41,011 nucleotides of DNA from Deltaproteobacteria bacterium (lineage in GTDB: Bacteria > UBA10199 > SBBF01). Under the pieces are notes generated by a model. It was not told the DNA's origin. It searched no databases and saw nothing but the letters and a program-made list of their open reading frames with translations. The translations under genes and the position numbers were made by a program. The stretch spans positions 1-41,011 of the forward strand of contig JACPFC010000007.1 in the NCBI GenBank assembly GCA_016183175.1, given 5' to 3'. The first letter of the stretch is position 1, and each line of letters starts with the position of its first letter. Positions 7,190 to 15,453 of the stretch are shown here, one piece after another.

Positions 7190-7486
7190 TTGAAAGAAAT
7201 CCGATTCGACTGGGACCTGTGGAACGTCCAGAAAAACGAGCAAAAACACGGGGTGTCCGCCCTTGAGGCCGAAAGCTGTTTTTACGATGACAAGGCAAGG
7301 ATCTTTGAGGACTTAAAGCATGCCACCCGAAACGAGAACCGATTTGTGCTCTACGGCAAGGGGCTGGAAAACAGGGTTTTGATGGTCGGCTTTACTCTTC
7401 GGAAATCGAAAGTGCGGATTATCACCGCCCGACCGGCCTCCCGAAAAGAAAGGAAGGTTTATGAAGAAAAAACTTCGCGAAATTAA
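7190..7486 (+). CDS. brnT: BrnT-family ribonuclease toxin
   Basis: 98 aa from TTG 7190 (then KEIRFDWDLWNVQKN). The family pattern is present: FDWD near the start, KHGVSALEAESCF, then RIITARPASRKERK at the end, which is the BrnT signature. BrnT is an RNase whose activity is held in check by BrnA. A GTG at 7148 would add 14 residues, but it lies inside the operator-promoter and upstream of the predicted RNA start, so TTG 7190 is preferred. The gene overlaps brnA by 26 bases, which fits one operon. The TTG start is close to the predicted RNA start and would be nearly leaderless. Confidence 0.85.
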   Translation: MKEIRFDWDLWNVQKNEQKHGVSALEAESCFYDDKARIFEDLKHATRNENRFVLYGKGLENRVLMVGFTLRKSKVRIITARPASRKERKVYEEKTSRN

Positions 7487-7712
7487 AGATTATGACGAAC
7501 AGGATACAACGCCGTGGATTAATCCTTCAAAAAATCTTTCCCTCAAGGAACTGGGGCTAAAACTCCCTCCGGCGCCTCCCACGCAGGTGATTTCAATTCG
7601 TCTGCCTACCTCCCTGCTGAATGAATTGCGCGCCAAAGCCAGCGCCGAGGATATTCCCTATCAGGCCTTGATCAAACATCTCCTCTCCAAGACCCTCAAG
7701 AAGGCGGCGTAA
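7461..7712 (+). CDS. brnA: BrnA-family ribbon-helix-helix antitoxin
   Basis: 83 aa. Residues 1-38 are the toxin-contacting type of extended segment. TQVISIRLP (about 41-49) begins a beta strand and is followed by two helices (LLNELRAKASAED and YQALIKHLLSKTL), a ribbon-helix-helix DNA-binding fold as in BrnA/CopG proteins. AAGGAAGG precedes the ATG at a good distance, inside the end of brnT. Its likely target is the palindrome at 7142-7164. It is convergent with asnB, 18 bases away. Confidence 0.85.
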   Translation: MKKKLREIKDYDEQDTTPWINPSKNLSLKELGLKLPPAPPTQVISIRLPTSLLNELRAKASAEDIPYQALIKHLLSKTLKKAA

Positions 7713-7730
7713 TCAACTGCCGTAGCCCCG

Positions 7731-9602
7731 CTAAAAAAAATTCTCCCGCCACAACTGGAACATCAAAAGGGAAAAAAGCGGCTTTCGGTTGTTCTTTTTT
7801 CCGGAAAGATGCCCCGCGACAAGCCGGTCGATATAATCGGCGTTGAAAATCCCCTCTTCTTTTATCTTTTCACGGTTCAAAAGCGAGGTGAGCATTCCCT
7901 TCAATTCCCGGCGAAGCCAGAGGGCAATTGGAATGCCAAAGCCCTTCTTTTTCCGGTGAATGATGGGGGAAGGAAGAACCTTTTCAAGCGCTTTTTTGAG
8001 AATATATTTTGTCGCGCGCCCCTTCAGTTTCATTTCGAAGGGAAGTTTCGAGACGTATTCGATAAGATTGATATCCAGAAACGGCGCCCGCACCTCCAGG
8101 GAGGCGGCCATCGAGGCCCGGTCGGTTTTGACCAGGATGTCGCCGCACAGATAAAATTTCTGATAGAAATAGAGGACCCGGTCGCCGGGATGGGATGAAC
8201 GGCAGTTTTTCATGACATCGTCCACCAGCCGTAAAGGATTTCGGGAGATATTTTGATTCAAAAACAATTCATCCTGTTCCTCCTGATGAAACGCCCCCAG
8301 CCAGACCTGATTCCGGATGACCGGCGGAAAACAGGCGCCGTAGAGAAACTGCTTTGCCATAAATTCCAAACTCATATCTTTCCGCGAGACCGGGAGTGCA
8401 TTGGCGACGCGTGTCACCGCACGTTGCGCCATTTGCGGCAAACGCGTAAACCAGCGGGCCATGCGATCGGCGTAAAACGTGGGATAACCGGCAAACAGTT
8501 CATCCCCTCCGTCCCCCCCCAGCACCACCGTCACCGTTTGACGGGTGAATCGGGAGAGCAGATAGGTGGGAATAACCGAATAATCGGCAAACGGCTCATC
8601 CAAAAATCCCGCCACCTCGGGAAGGATGTCAATCAACTTTTGAGCACTCAAGGTCTGAAAGTGATGGTCGGTAGAAAAATGTTTGGCGACAAAAGACGAA
8701 TAGGCCGATTCGTCAAACGACGGTTCGTCGAAATTGATGGAAAAGGTCTTGATGTCTTTTCCGCTTCGATGGCGCGCCATGAGGCCCACGACGGCGGAGG
8801 AGTCGATTCCTCCGGAGAGGAAGACCCCGAGCGGGACGTCGCTGATCATCCGGTATTCGACGGCGCGATCGAGAAGTTTCATGATTTTTTCACAGGCCTC
8901 GGCCTCTCCGACTTCACACTTCTCGTCGGAGAGGGGGACATCCCAGTATGGTTTGATCGTCAGACCCGTTTGATCGTAAACAAGAGAATGCCCGGCCGGT
9001 AATTTCCTCACGCCGCGGAAAATGGAATAGGGAGCGGGGACATATTCGTACTGAAAATAGTGGCTTAAGGCTTCCTGATCCGCTTCGGATTTAAAATCGG
9101 GATGCCCCTGAAAGGCCTTGCATTCGGAGGCAAAGGCGAAGTGGGAGGGCGCATCCCAGTAGTAGAACGGCTTTTTCCCCATCCGGTCACACGCGGCAAA
9201 GAGCCTTCGCTCCTTGTTGTCCCAGACGGCAAACGAGAACATTCCATTGAGCCGCTTAAGACATTTTTTTCCCTCCATCGCATAAAGCGTCAGGAGAACT
9301 TCGGTATCGGAATGAGTCTGAAACAGGACCCCCTGTTTTTCCAGATCCGAACGGATTTCCAAAAAATTGTAAATCTCCCCGTTGAAAACAATCGTGTACC
9401 GTTTGTCGGGGGTCTGCATCGGCTGATGCCCCGAGGAAAGATCGATGATGGAGAGGCGCCGGTGGCCCAGGCCGACAGACCCCTCCACAAAATAGCCTTC
9501 GTCGTCGGGACCGCGGTGGGCGAGACGGCGGTTCATTTTTTGCAGGATGGCAAGATCAACAGGACGGTCGTACTTGTGTAGAATGCCCGTGATACCACAC
9601 AT
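7731..9602 (-). CDS. asnB: Glutamine-hydrolysing asparagine synthase family protein
   Basis: 623 aa, full length. Cys2 is the glutaminase nucleophile of an N-terminal class II amidotransferase domain (1-210), with RLAHRGPDD at 26-34 and FNGEIYN at 73-79. The synthetase domain carries the ATP pyrophosphatase loop SGGIDS at 263-268. The reaction is Gln plus Asp plus ATP to Asn and Glu, but many paralogues beside glycosyltransferases amidate surface sugars instead. Here it follows a GT2 glycosyltransferase with a TAATG stop-start overlap at 9602 and lies near a nucleotide-sugar epimerase, so a surface polysaccharide role is likely. Residues needed for both half reactions are present. Confidence 0.9.
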   Translation of the reverse strand: MCGITGILHKYDRPVDLAILQKMNRRLAHRGPDDEGYFVEGSVGLGHRRLSIIDLSSGHQPMQTPDKRYTIVFNGEIYNFLEIRSDLEKQGVLFQTHSDTEVLLTLYAMEGKKCLKRLNGMFSFAVWDNKERRLFAACDRMGKKPFYYWDAPSHFAFASECKAFQGHPDFKSEADQEALSHYFQYEYVPAPYSIFRGVRKLPAGHSLVYDQTGLTIKPYWDVPLSDEKCEVGEAEACEKIMKLLDRAVEYRMISDVPLGVFLSGGIDSSAVVGLMARHRSGKDIKTFSINFDEPSFDESAYSSFVAKHFSTDHHFQTLSAQKLIDILPEVAGFLDEPFADYSVIPTYLLSRFTRQTVTVVLGGDGGDELFAGYPTFYADRMARWFTRLPQMAQRAVTRVANALPVSRKDMSLEFMAKQFLYGACFPPVIRNQVWLGAFHQEEQDELFLNQNISRNPLRLVDDVMKNCRSSHPGDRVLYFYQKFYLCGDILVKTDRASMAASLEVRAPFLDINLIEYVSKLPFEMKLKGRATKYILKKALEKVLPSPIIHRKKKGFGIPIALWLRRELKGMLTSLLNREKIKEEGIFNADYIDRLVAGHLSGKKNNRKPLFSLLMFQLWRENFF

Positions 9603-10561
9603 TAAAAATTCACCCTCTCCTGCACCAGATAAACCGGCTTTCCCTGCGACTCGTGATAGGTCCGCACCAGCAGTTCGGCGATCAGCCCCATCATGACGGA
9701 GAGGATGCCCACCACCGAAAGAAAGACAGCCAAGAGGAGCAGGGGATTCCGGTGGGCAAAAACATGATCGGCATATTTCTGGTATAGCACGAAAACTCCC
9801 AGAAGAACGGCCGCCCCATTGAGCAAGAACCCCATGCCGCCGAAGAGGTAGAGGGGCGTCGTGGCAAACGAGCCAAGAAACTTGACGGTCAGAAGATCAA
9901 GCAGAACCTTGAATGTTCGGCTCAAGCCGTATTTCGATTTTCCCTTTGTCCGCGGAAAATGGTTGACGGCGATTTCGGTGATCCTTGCCCCGGCCAGTCT
10001 GGCATAAGCCGGAATAAAACGGTGCATCTGGCCGTAAAGGGTAAAACTGTCCACAAAACGGGCCTCGTAGACCTTGAGGGTGCATCCGTAATCTTTCAAC
10101 CGACAGCCGGTGATCCGGGAGATGAGGGAATTGGCAAGCCAGGAAGGGAGGCGACGGGTGATGAGGGAATCCTTGCGTTTTTTTCGCCAGCCCGAAACAC
10201 AGCCGTAACCCTCTTTCATTTTTTCCAGCAGGGCCGGGATATCGTGTGGATCGTTCTGGTTGTCGGCATCCATGGTAAGGTAGACGCGCCCCCGCGCCTC
10301 TTTGAATCCCGCCGACATGGCGGCCGTCTGGCCGAAATTGCGGGTAAAGCGGATGATTTTGAGATGGGCATCTTTTTCGGCCAATGTTCGAAGGATCTCG
10401 AAACCGCGGTCGGAGGACCCGTCATCGACGAAAATAATCTCGTACGAGATGCCCAGTTTCAAAACAACTTCGGAGATCCGCCGGCAAGCCTCGGCAATGT
10501 TTTCCGCCTCGTTGTAGAACGGAACGATCACCGAAAGATCGAGATCTTTTCTGTTTTCCAT
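9602..10561 (-). CDS. GT2 glycosyltransferase of the dolichyl/undecaprenyl-phosphate sugar type
   Basis: 319 aa from ATG 10561 (MENRKDLDLSVIVPFYNE); an in-frame start at 10582 adds seven poor residues. The GT-A domain has FVDDGSSD at 44-51 and the metal-binding DAD at 98-100. Two C-terminal membrane helices (about 235-256 and 270-300) match the ArnC/GtrB/DPM1-like branch, which loads a sugar onto a polyprenyl phosphate at the inner membrane. Its stop overlaps the asnB start. The divergent epimerase gene begins 62 bases away on the other strand, so the two share a promoter region. Confidence 0.9.
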   Translation of the reverse strand: MENRKDLDLSVIVPFYNEAENIAEACRRISEVVLKLGISYEIIFVDDGSSDRGFEILRTLAEKDAHLKIIRFTRNFGQTAAMSAGFKEARGRVYLTMDADNQNDPHDIPALLEKMKEGYGCVSGWRKKRKDSLITRRLPSWLANSLISRITGCRLKDYGCTLKVYEARFVDSFTLYGQMHRFIPAYARLAGARITEIAVNHFPRTKGKSKYGLSRTFKVLLDLLTVKFLGSFATTPLYLFGGMGFLLNGAAVLLGVFVLYQKYADHVFAHRNPLLLLAVFLSVVGILSVMMGLIAELLVRTYHESQGKPVYLVQERVNF

Positions 10562-10622
10562 AGGGAGAGGAAGCCCTACCAAATTGGTTGCAGTGAGACA
10601 ACTGCTTTGGTAATCCCGCCTT

Positions 10623-11615
10623 ATGAACGTGCTTGTTACGGGAGCCGCCGGATTTATCGGCTCCCATCTTTGCGAAACGCTCCTTCGCGCCTCTCATCGT
10701 GTTATCGGCATCGATAATTTCAACGATTTCTATTCACCGGCGTTGAAGCGGCAAAATCTGGAAGAGATCAAAAAAACAGCCGAAAAAACTAAAAACTTTT
10801 TCCAGTGCTACTCCGGTGATATTTGCGATACCGCTATGCTGGAGAGTCTTTTTACCGAGCACAAAATCGAGAGCATCATTCATCTGGCGGCCATGGCTGG
10901 GGTCCGGCCGTCGATCCAAAATCCCGTTTTATACGAACGGGTCAACGGTCTCGGCACTGTGAACCTGTTGGAGGCCTGTAAAAAAGCGGGGGTTAAAAAT
11001 TTCATCTTCGGTTCTTCTTCTTCCGTCTATGGCCTCAATAAAAAAATCCCCTTTGTCGAATCGGACCCCGTCCTTCTTCCCTACTCTCCGTATGCGGCAA
11101 CCAAGCGGGCCGGTGAGCTGACCTGTCATGTCTATCACCTCCTCTATCGAATGAATATCGCCTGCCTTCGTTTTTTTACCGTCTATGGTCCGCGTCAGCG
11201 CCCCGATCTGGCGATTCGCAAATTCACCGAGTTGATGTTCCAGGGCAAATCGATTCCCATCTACGGCGACGGATCATTCGCCCGTGACTTTACCTATATC
11301 GACGACATCATCGATGGCGTGGTGAAAAGCATCGACTGGTGCCTTAAAAAGACGGATAGGCCGAAATACGACATCTTCAACCTCGGCGAATCGGCGACGA
11401 CCAGCGTTTTGGAACTGATCAAGCTCTTGGAAGAGGCTACGGGTATTACGGCCAAAAAGGAGTTTCTTCCTCCCCAGCCGGGGGATGTGCCGATCACTTA
11501 CGCCGACGTCGCCAAATCGAAGAACATTCTCGGTTATAACCCCCGGACCCCGATTCGGGAGGGAATTAAAAAGTTCGTTGAATGGTATCGAAAAGCGGGG
11601 GTCTCACCGGCTTGA
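10623..11615 (+). CDS. NAD-dependent UDP-sugar 4-epimerase (UDP-glucuronate 4-epimerase type)
   Basis: 330 aa, extended short-chain dehydrogenase. The NAD loop GAAGFIGS is at 7-14, the catalytic Ser region SSSSVYG at 131-137 and YxxxK (YAATK) at 157-161. The motifs FYSPALKRQN after the first Asp and RFFTVYGPRQRPD are those of UDP-glucuronate 4-epimerases, which make UDP-galacturonate for polysaccharide. GalE or a related epimerase is the alternative. It is divergent from the glycosyltransferase/asnB pair and probably serves the same surface glycan. The next gene, efp, starts 34 bases downstream. Confidence 0.88.
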   Translation: MNVLVTGAAGFIGSHLCETLLRASHRVIGIDNFNDFYSPALKRQNLEEIKKTAEKTKNFFQCYSGDICDTAMLESLFTEHKIESIIHLAAMAGVRPSIQNPVLYERVNGLGTVNLLEACKKAGVKNFIFGSSSSVYGLNKKIPFVESDPVLLPYSPYAATKRAGELTCHVYHLLYRMNIACLRFFTVYGPRQRPDLAIRKFTELMFQGKSIPIYGDGSFARDFTYIDDIIDGVVKSIDWCLKKTDRPKYDIFNLGESATTSVLELIKLLEEATGITAKKEFLPPQPGDVPITYADVAKSKNILGYNPRTPIREGIKKFVEWYRKAGVSPA

Positions 11616-11649
11616 CAATCGGCCATAGAACCCGTAAATCCCCTTCGCT

Positions 11650-12219
11650 GTGTCCATATCCGCCAATCAACTGCGTCCCGGGAACATCATTCAACATGAT
11701 GGAAAACTGTGGCTTTGCCTTGAATCGGTCCACAAAACGCCGGGAAACCTTCGCGCCTTTATCCAGGCCAAGATGAGAGGCGTCAAGGATGGCGTCCAGA
11801 AGGAATTCCGCTTTTCCTCCACCGAAATGCTCGACCGCGTTTCGCTTCGCGAGCGGGCGATGCAGTTTCTTTACGTCGACGGCGATTTTTACAACTTCAT
11901 GGACAACGAAAACTACGAGCAGGTCCATCTCTCCAAAGACCTGGTCGGCGAGGCGGCCAACTATCTTCTCCCCGACGCACAGGTAAAAGTCACCTTCTTT
12001 GAAGAAAGCCCCATCGGCATCGCCCTCCCCCCGGCCATGGATTTCACCGTGACGGAGGCCGAGCCGGGAATGAAAACCGCCACCGCCTCCGCCTCGTACA
12101 AAAACGCCAAGATCGAAACGGGGGTTGCTGTCAAAGTACCCCAGTTCGTCGAGGCGGGCGACCGCATCACCATCAACCCGGCGACGGGAGAATATCTTGA
12201 ACGCGCAAAAAACAAATAA
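11650..12219 (+). CDS. efp: Elongation factor P with Asn at the modification site
   Basis: 189 aa, three beta-barrel domains (KOW-like 1-65, OB 66-127, C-terminal 130-189). EF-P binds the ribosome and relieves stalling at polyproline. The tip loop that normally reads PGKG or PGRG, with the modified Lys or Arg, reads PGNLR here (Pro31, Gly32, Asn33), so there is no residue for lysylation, hydroxylation or rhamnosylation. I recall the HxTPGNLRAF form from EF-P of Verrucomicrobia, so it may be an established unmodified subfamily. Neither epmAB nor earP is in the window. The start is GTG (SISANQLRPGN) without a clear ribosome site. Confidence 0.9.
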   Translation: MSISANQLRPGNIIQHDGKLWLCLESVHKTPGNLRAFIQAKMRGVKDGVQKEFRFSSTEMLDRVSLRERAMQFLYVDGDFYNFMDNENYEQVHLSKDLVGEAANYLLPDAQVKVTFFEESPIGIALPPAMDFTVTEAEPGMKTATASASYKNAKIETGVAVKVPQFVEAGDRITINPATGEYLERAKNK

Positions 12220-13108
12220 AGGAGAGTCCCTTCTCTTCCTCTTTCTCCTCTTCCTGTCCCCTCCCGCCTTCAGCCAAGACAAACTCACCATAGCCTTCAT
12301 CTATCCCGGCGGTGAAGGATCATCGGCGGACGCCCAGCCGATTCTTGACCGTTTTTTCGATCACGTCCAAAAAAACGGGGGGCCCGCCCTGACAGGGGCC
12401 TACTACCCGACACTGGAGACGGGGCTGTCGGCGGTCAAGTCGGGGAAGACCCAAGTGGGAATTGTGAGCCTTGAAACCTGGCTCACCTGGAAAAAAAGCG
12501 TCCCGATGGAAATCATCCTGTCCACCCTTCCTGCCGCCTCCAACAACCCGAGGGAGCGGTATTTTTTTATGACCACGGCGGCAAATCCGGAAATCATCGA
12601 GCCGGCCAGGGCGCCGGTTGCCTACGCCTCGCGGCCGGTGGATCCGGTTTTTTTCAAATCGATTTTGATGACCAACATCCCCGCCGAATTTCAGGCCGAT
12701 TTTAAATTGCGGACGGCACAAAACCTCTTAAGCGAGCTGAAAAAAATAGCCGCGGGGGAAACTCCGGGATTCGCGCTTCTGGATAATTTTGAATATGCGT
12801 CGCTGAAAAAATTAAGGGGCTCGGCCCCGAGTCTCGACTGGGTGAAGGATTTAAGACTCATCTATTCCTCGCCGCTGGTTCCCGCCTCTCCGGTTGTTTT
12901 GTTCACACCCATCCCCGAAGAGGAAAAAGAAAAACTCGCCTCCGCCCTTTTGTCTCTTCCCAATTCGCTGGAGGGAAGAGAAATCCTGGCAAATTTAAGG
13001 TTGAGAGGTTTTGCCAAGCCACGGATTGAAGAGTATCAGGCCGTGGAGGCAAGTTTTGAGAATGCACGGCTTGCCGCCCCCAGTATTCCCGCAGAATCCC
13101 CCAATTGA
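12197..13108 (+). CDS. PhnD-like periplasmic substrate-binding protein
   Basis: 303 aa from TTG 12197. I chose this start because GGGAG lies six bases before it, and the following residues (NAQKTNKGESLLFLF, then SPPAFSQ) make a good cleavable signal peptide; an upstream ATG at 12125 lies inside efp. The mature part has the pattern of the phosphate/phosphonate-binding PhnD-like type 2 periplasmic fold: a strand TIAFIYPGG, then AVKSGKTQVGIVSLETW and later GFALLDNFEYASL. No permease or ATPase gene is adjacent, so a transport role is unproven. It overlaps efp by 23 bases and, at its 3' end, the convergent ROK gene by 73 bases. Confidence 0.7.
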   Translation: MNAQKTNKGESLLFLFLLFLSPPAFSQDKLTIAFIYPGGEGSSADAQPILDRFFDHVQKNGGPALTGAYYPTLETGLSAVKSGKTQVGIVSLETWLTWKKSVPMEIILSTLPAASNNPRERYFFMTTAANPEIIEPARAPVAYASRPVDPVFFKSILMTNIPAEFQADFKLRTAQNLLSELKKIAAGETPGFALLDNFEYASLKKLRGSAPSLDWVKDLRLIYSSPLVPASPVVLFTPIPEEEKEKLASALLSLPNSLEGREILANLRLRGFAKPRIEEYQAVEASFENARLAAPSIPAESPN

Positions 13109-14004
13109 GAGAGGCGGATCTCCACGCGGGAAGCGGTAACGGCATAGGTTCGGCGCGAGAGTTCTTCTTTGGCGGGGGGGAGCCAAAGGTCGGACGAAAA
13201 GATCAGCCCCCCTCCCAGAACGATCCGGTCGATGCCGGTCACATTGGTGAGCGAGGCCAGCCCGATTCCGAGATAATAGCCCATCCGGTTTAAGATTCCC
13301 CGCGCCGCCTCGTTCCCCTTTTTTGCCTCATCCGCCAGTTTTCCCGCGACTGTGGAAGGGTCCGCCTCGAGCAAAAGGTGAAGACCGGCTGATCCGGGGA
13401 TTTCGTCGTCGGCAACCGCTTGCCGGACCATCCGGTTGAGCGCCGTCGCCGACATGAAGGTTTCAAAACAACCCCGGGAGCCGCAGGTACAGAAGGGCCC
13501 TTCCGCATCGATGACCATGTGGCCGAACTCGCCGGCAAATCCGCACGGACCGTGATAGATCCGGCCGTCAATCACGATTGCCCCTCCGATGCCGGTGCCG
13601 AGGGTCAGCATTAAAAAATCGGGCCAGTCCCGCACCACCCCCAACCAATGCTCCCCCACGGCAATGAGATTGGCATCATTGTCGACGACAACGGGCCGAT
13701 TCAGCCCCTCTTCGATCCGCCGTTGAAAATCGACATCCTTCCATTGCGGGTAATGGGGAGAGGCGTAGACAATCCCTTCATCCGCCGAAACAATTCCAGG
13801 AAGCCCCACACCAATACCCGACGCCTTGATCCCCGCCCCTTTTTCGAGGGATAAAATTTCCCTCTCGATCAGGGAAACAATTTCTTCCGGTTTGCGATGC
13901 GAGCCGACAAGCGCCTTTCTCGCGCCGGAAACTTTCCCTTTCCGGTCAACCAGCGCCATCCGAAGATGCGTTCCGCCGACATCGATGCCGATAACGAAGG
14001 TCAT
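13036..14004 (-). CDS. ROK-family sugar kinase (glucokinase-like)
   Basis: 322 aa from ATG 14004. The phosphate-binding DVGGTH is at 8-13, NDAN at 109-112 with the catalytic Asp110, GTGIGG at 136-141, and the ROK zinc site is His162 with Cys172, Cys174 and Cys179. These are all key residues of an active ROK hexokinase, most likely ATP-dependent glucokinase. There is no N-terminal helix-turn-helix, so it is not a ROK repressor. It runs downstream of the Yip1-like gene, with only five bases between, so the two form a minus-strand operon. A longer upstream frame to 14136 is rejected because it lies in the Yip1 gene. Confidence 0.9.
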   Translation of the reverse strand: MTFVIGIDVGGTHLRMALVDRKGKVSGARKALVGSHRKPEEIVSLIEREILSLEKGAGIKASGIGVGLPGIVSADEGIVYASPHYPQWKDVDFQRRIEEGLNRPVVVDNDANLIAVGEHWLGVVRDWPDFLMLTLGTGIGGAIVIDGRIYHGPCGFAGEFGHMVIDAEGPFCTCGSRGCFETFMSATALNRMVRQAVADDEIPGSAGLHLLLEADPSTVAGKLADEAKKGNEAARGILNRMGYYLGIGLASLTNVTGIDRIVLGGGLIFSSDLWLPPAKEELSRRTYAVTASRVEIRLSQLGDSAGILGAASRAFSKLASTA

Positions 14005-14009
14005 AGAAA

Positions 14010-14684
14010 TCACACCACCTGATGGGCGGCTTTGAGGATCAATGGGACCAAAACCGCCAGCAAAACCCCGATGAAAAAGACAAACCCCAGACAACAGACA
14101 ATAACCGGGATCAGGACCGTCAGAATACTCTTCCACCAGGGGCAGTCGTGCAGTTCCTTGAGGCCGATGGCCAAAAGGATCATCTGGTAGATCCCCGCCA
14201 ACCCCCCGACAATCGGGATGATCACAAAAAGCTGGGCGGTGGCGGCGTATGAGACGGCTTGGAGTGTGGCGTTGAAGCCGTTTTTTGTCCCCTTCAAGAT
14301 CCAGAGAAAAAAATGATTGATGGCGGCGGACACGAAAACACCGATAAGCGAAAAAATCGGCACGAGAAGAACAATCGCCCCCAACACAAGGGGGATCACA
14401 AGGCCGGAGGCAAAATCCCCGACCCGAATCGATTGAAAAAGAGCCCCAAAAATCGCCGGCTCTAAAAAGACAAAAAGGGCCTGATACCCAACGAGAACCA
14501 AAGCCCCGACGGTCTGGGCGATAACAGTATAGACCGCAACCGGGAAGAGACGATCACTGACCTTAAGATGCTTAAAAAACAAAACCGGGGAGACGACAAT
14601 TTCCTTGGCCGTCAGGACAAACGCCTGCAGAGGCTGACGGCGATAGTTTTGTTCCCACTCGGTGGGGTGGCGTTCCATTGTCAT
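14010..14684 (-). CDS. Yip1-family integral membrane protein
   Basis: 224 aa. A polar N-terminus (1-40) is followed by five predicted membrane helices (about 47-75, 88-120, 128-142, 150-172 and 180-215) with the Yip1 domain layout. YIP1 proteins in bacteria have no firm function. ATG 14684 and ATG 14678 are both possible starts. It is divergent from rsmE, 49 bases away, and precedes the ROK kinase gene. Confidence 0.75.
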   Translation of the reverse strand: MTMERHPTEWEQNYRRQPLQAFVLTAKEIVVSPVLFFKHLKVSDRLFPVAVYTVIAQTVGALVLVGYQALFVFLEPAIFGALFQSIRVGDFASGLVIPLVLGAIVLLVPIFSLIGVFVSAAINHFFLWILKGTKNGFNATLQAVSYAATAQLFVIIPIVGGLAGIYQMILLAIGLKELHDCPWWKSILTVLIPVIVCCLGFVFFIGVLLAVLVPLILKAAHQVV

Positions 14685-14733
14685 AAAATCTGTTTCATCA
14701 TAGCCGACACAATGATAGATTTAAATAAAATTC

Positions 14734-15450
14734 ATGCCCACCTTTCAGGTCAGACGATCGGAAATCGACAAAGGGCTCTTCACCCTTGCCGGGAGAGAGG
14801 CCCATCATTTGACGCATGTCCTGCGAGCCGCCCCCAGAGAGCTTTTGCGCATCACCGACAGAGAGGGAAATCTTTTTGAGGCGCGGGTGGTGGAGGTTGA
14901 AAACGGCGTCACCCTTCAGGTGGAACGCCCCCTTCCGGCTCCCCCCCTTCCTTGTCCGGTGCATCTCTTTCTCGCTCTTTTAAAGGCCGAAAAGATGGAG
15001 TTTGTGGTGCAAAAGGCGGTTGAGCTGAACATCGAGTCGGTTCATTTTGTGATCCCAAAAAGATCAATCGTCCGGGAAATTTCCCCCCAAAAGTGGAAGC
15101 GCCTGCGGACGATTGCCTTCGAGTCGGCAAAACAGTGCGGCCGTCTTGCGGCTTTAAACCTGGTGGAACCTCTGCCGGTTGACGGACTGATGGAGCGATT
15201 GCAAAAGTCGATGTCCCATTTTATTTTCAGGGAAAGCGGGGATCGCGAGACCGTCCGTAATCTCCTGAAAAAGTACGATGTAAGCCCCCCCTACGGCCTC
15301 TGGATCGGGCCGGAAGGGGGGTGGGAAGAAGAGGAAATCCAAACGTCGCTTCGACTTGGCTTTCTACCGGCCACCCTTGGGCCTTTGACGCTTCGGGCCG
15401 AAACGGCGGCGATTCACGCGATCAGCTCGGTTTTGGCCCTTGCCTTTTGA
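14734..15450 (+). CDS. rsmE: 16S rRNA (uracil1498-N3)-methyltransferase
   Basis: 238 aa, full length. A PUA-like N-terminal domain (1-70; GREAHHLTHVLR at 20-31) precedes a SPOUT methyltransferase domain. LFLALLKAEKMEFVVQKAVE and the knot motif IGPEGGWEEEE near 190-200, with LGPLTLRAETAA close to the end, are the RsmE signature. The enzyme methylates U1498 in the decoding region of 16S rRNA using S-adenosylmethionine. It is followed after three bases by the phosphodiesterase gene, so the two are co-transcribed. Confidence 0.93.
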   Translation: MPTFQVRRSEIDKGLFTLAGREAHHLTHVLRAAPRELLRITDREGNLFEARVVEVENGVTLQVERPLPAPPLPCPVHLFLALLKAEKMEFVVQKAVELNIESVHFVIPKRSIVREISPQKWKRLRTIAFESAKQCGRLAALNLVEPLPVDGLMERLQKSMSHFIFRESGDRETVRNLLKKYDVSPPYGLWIGPEGGWEEEEIQTSLRLGFLPATLGPLTLRAETAAIHAISSVLALAF

Positions 15451-15453
15451 AAT

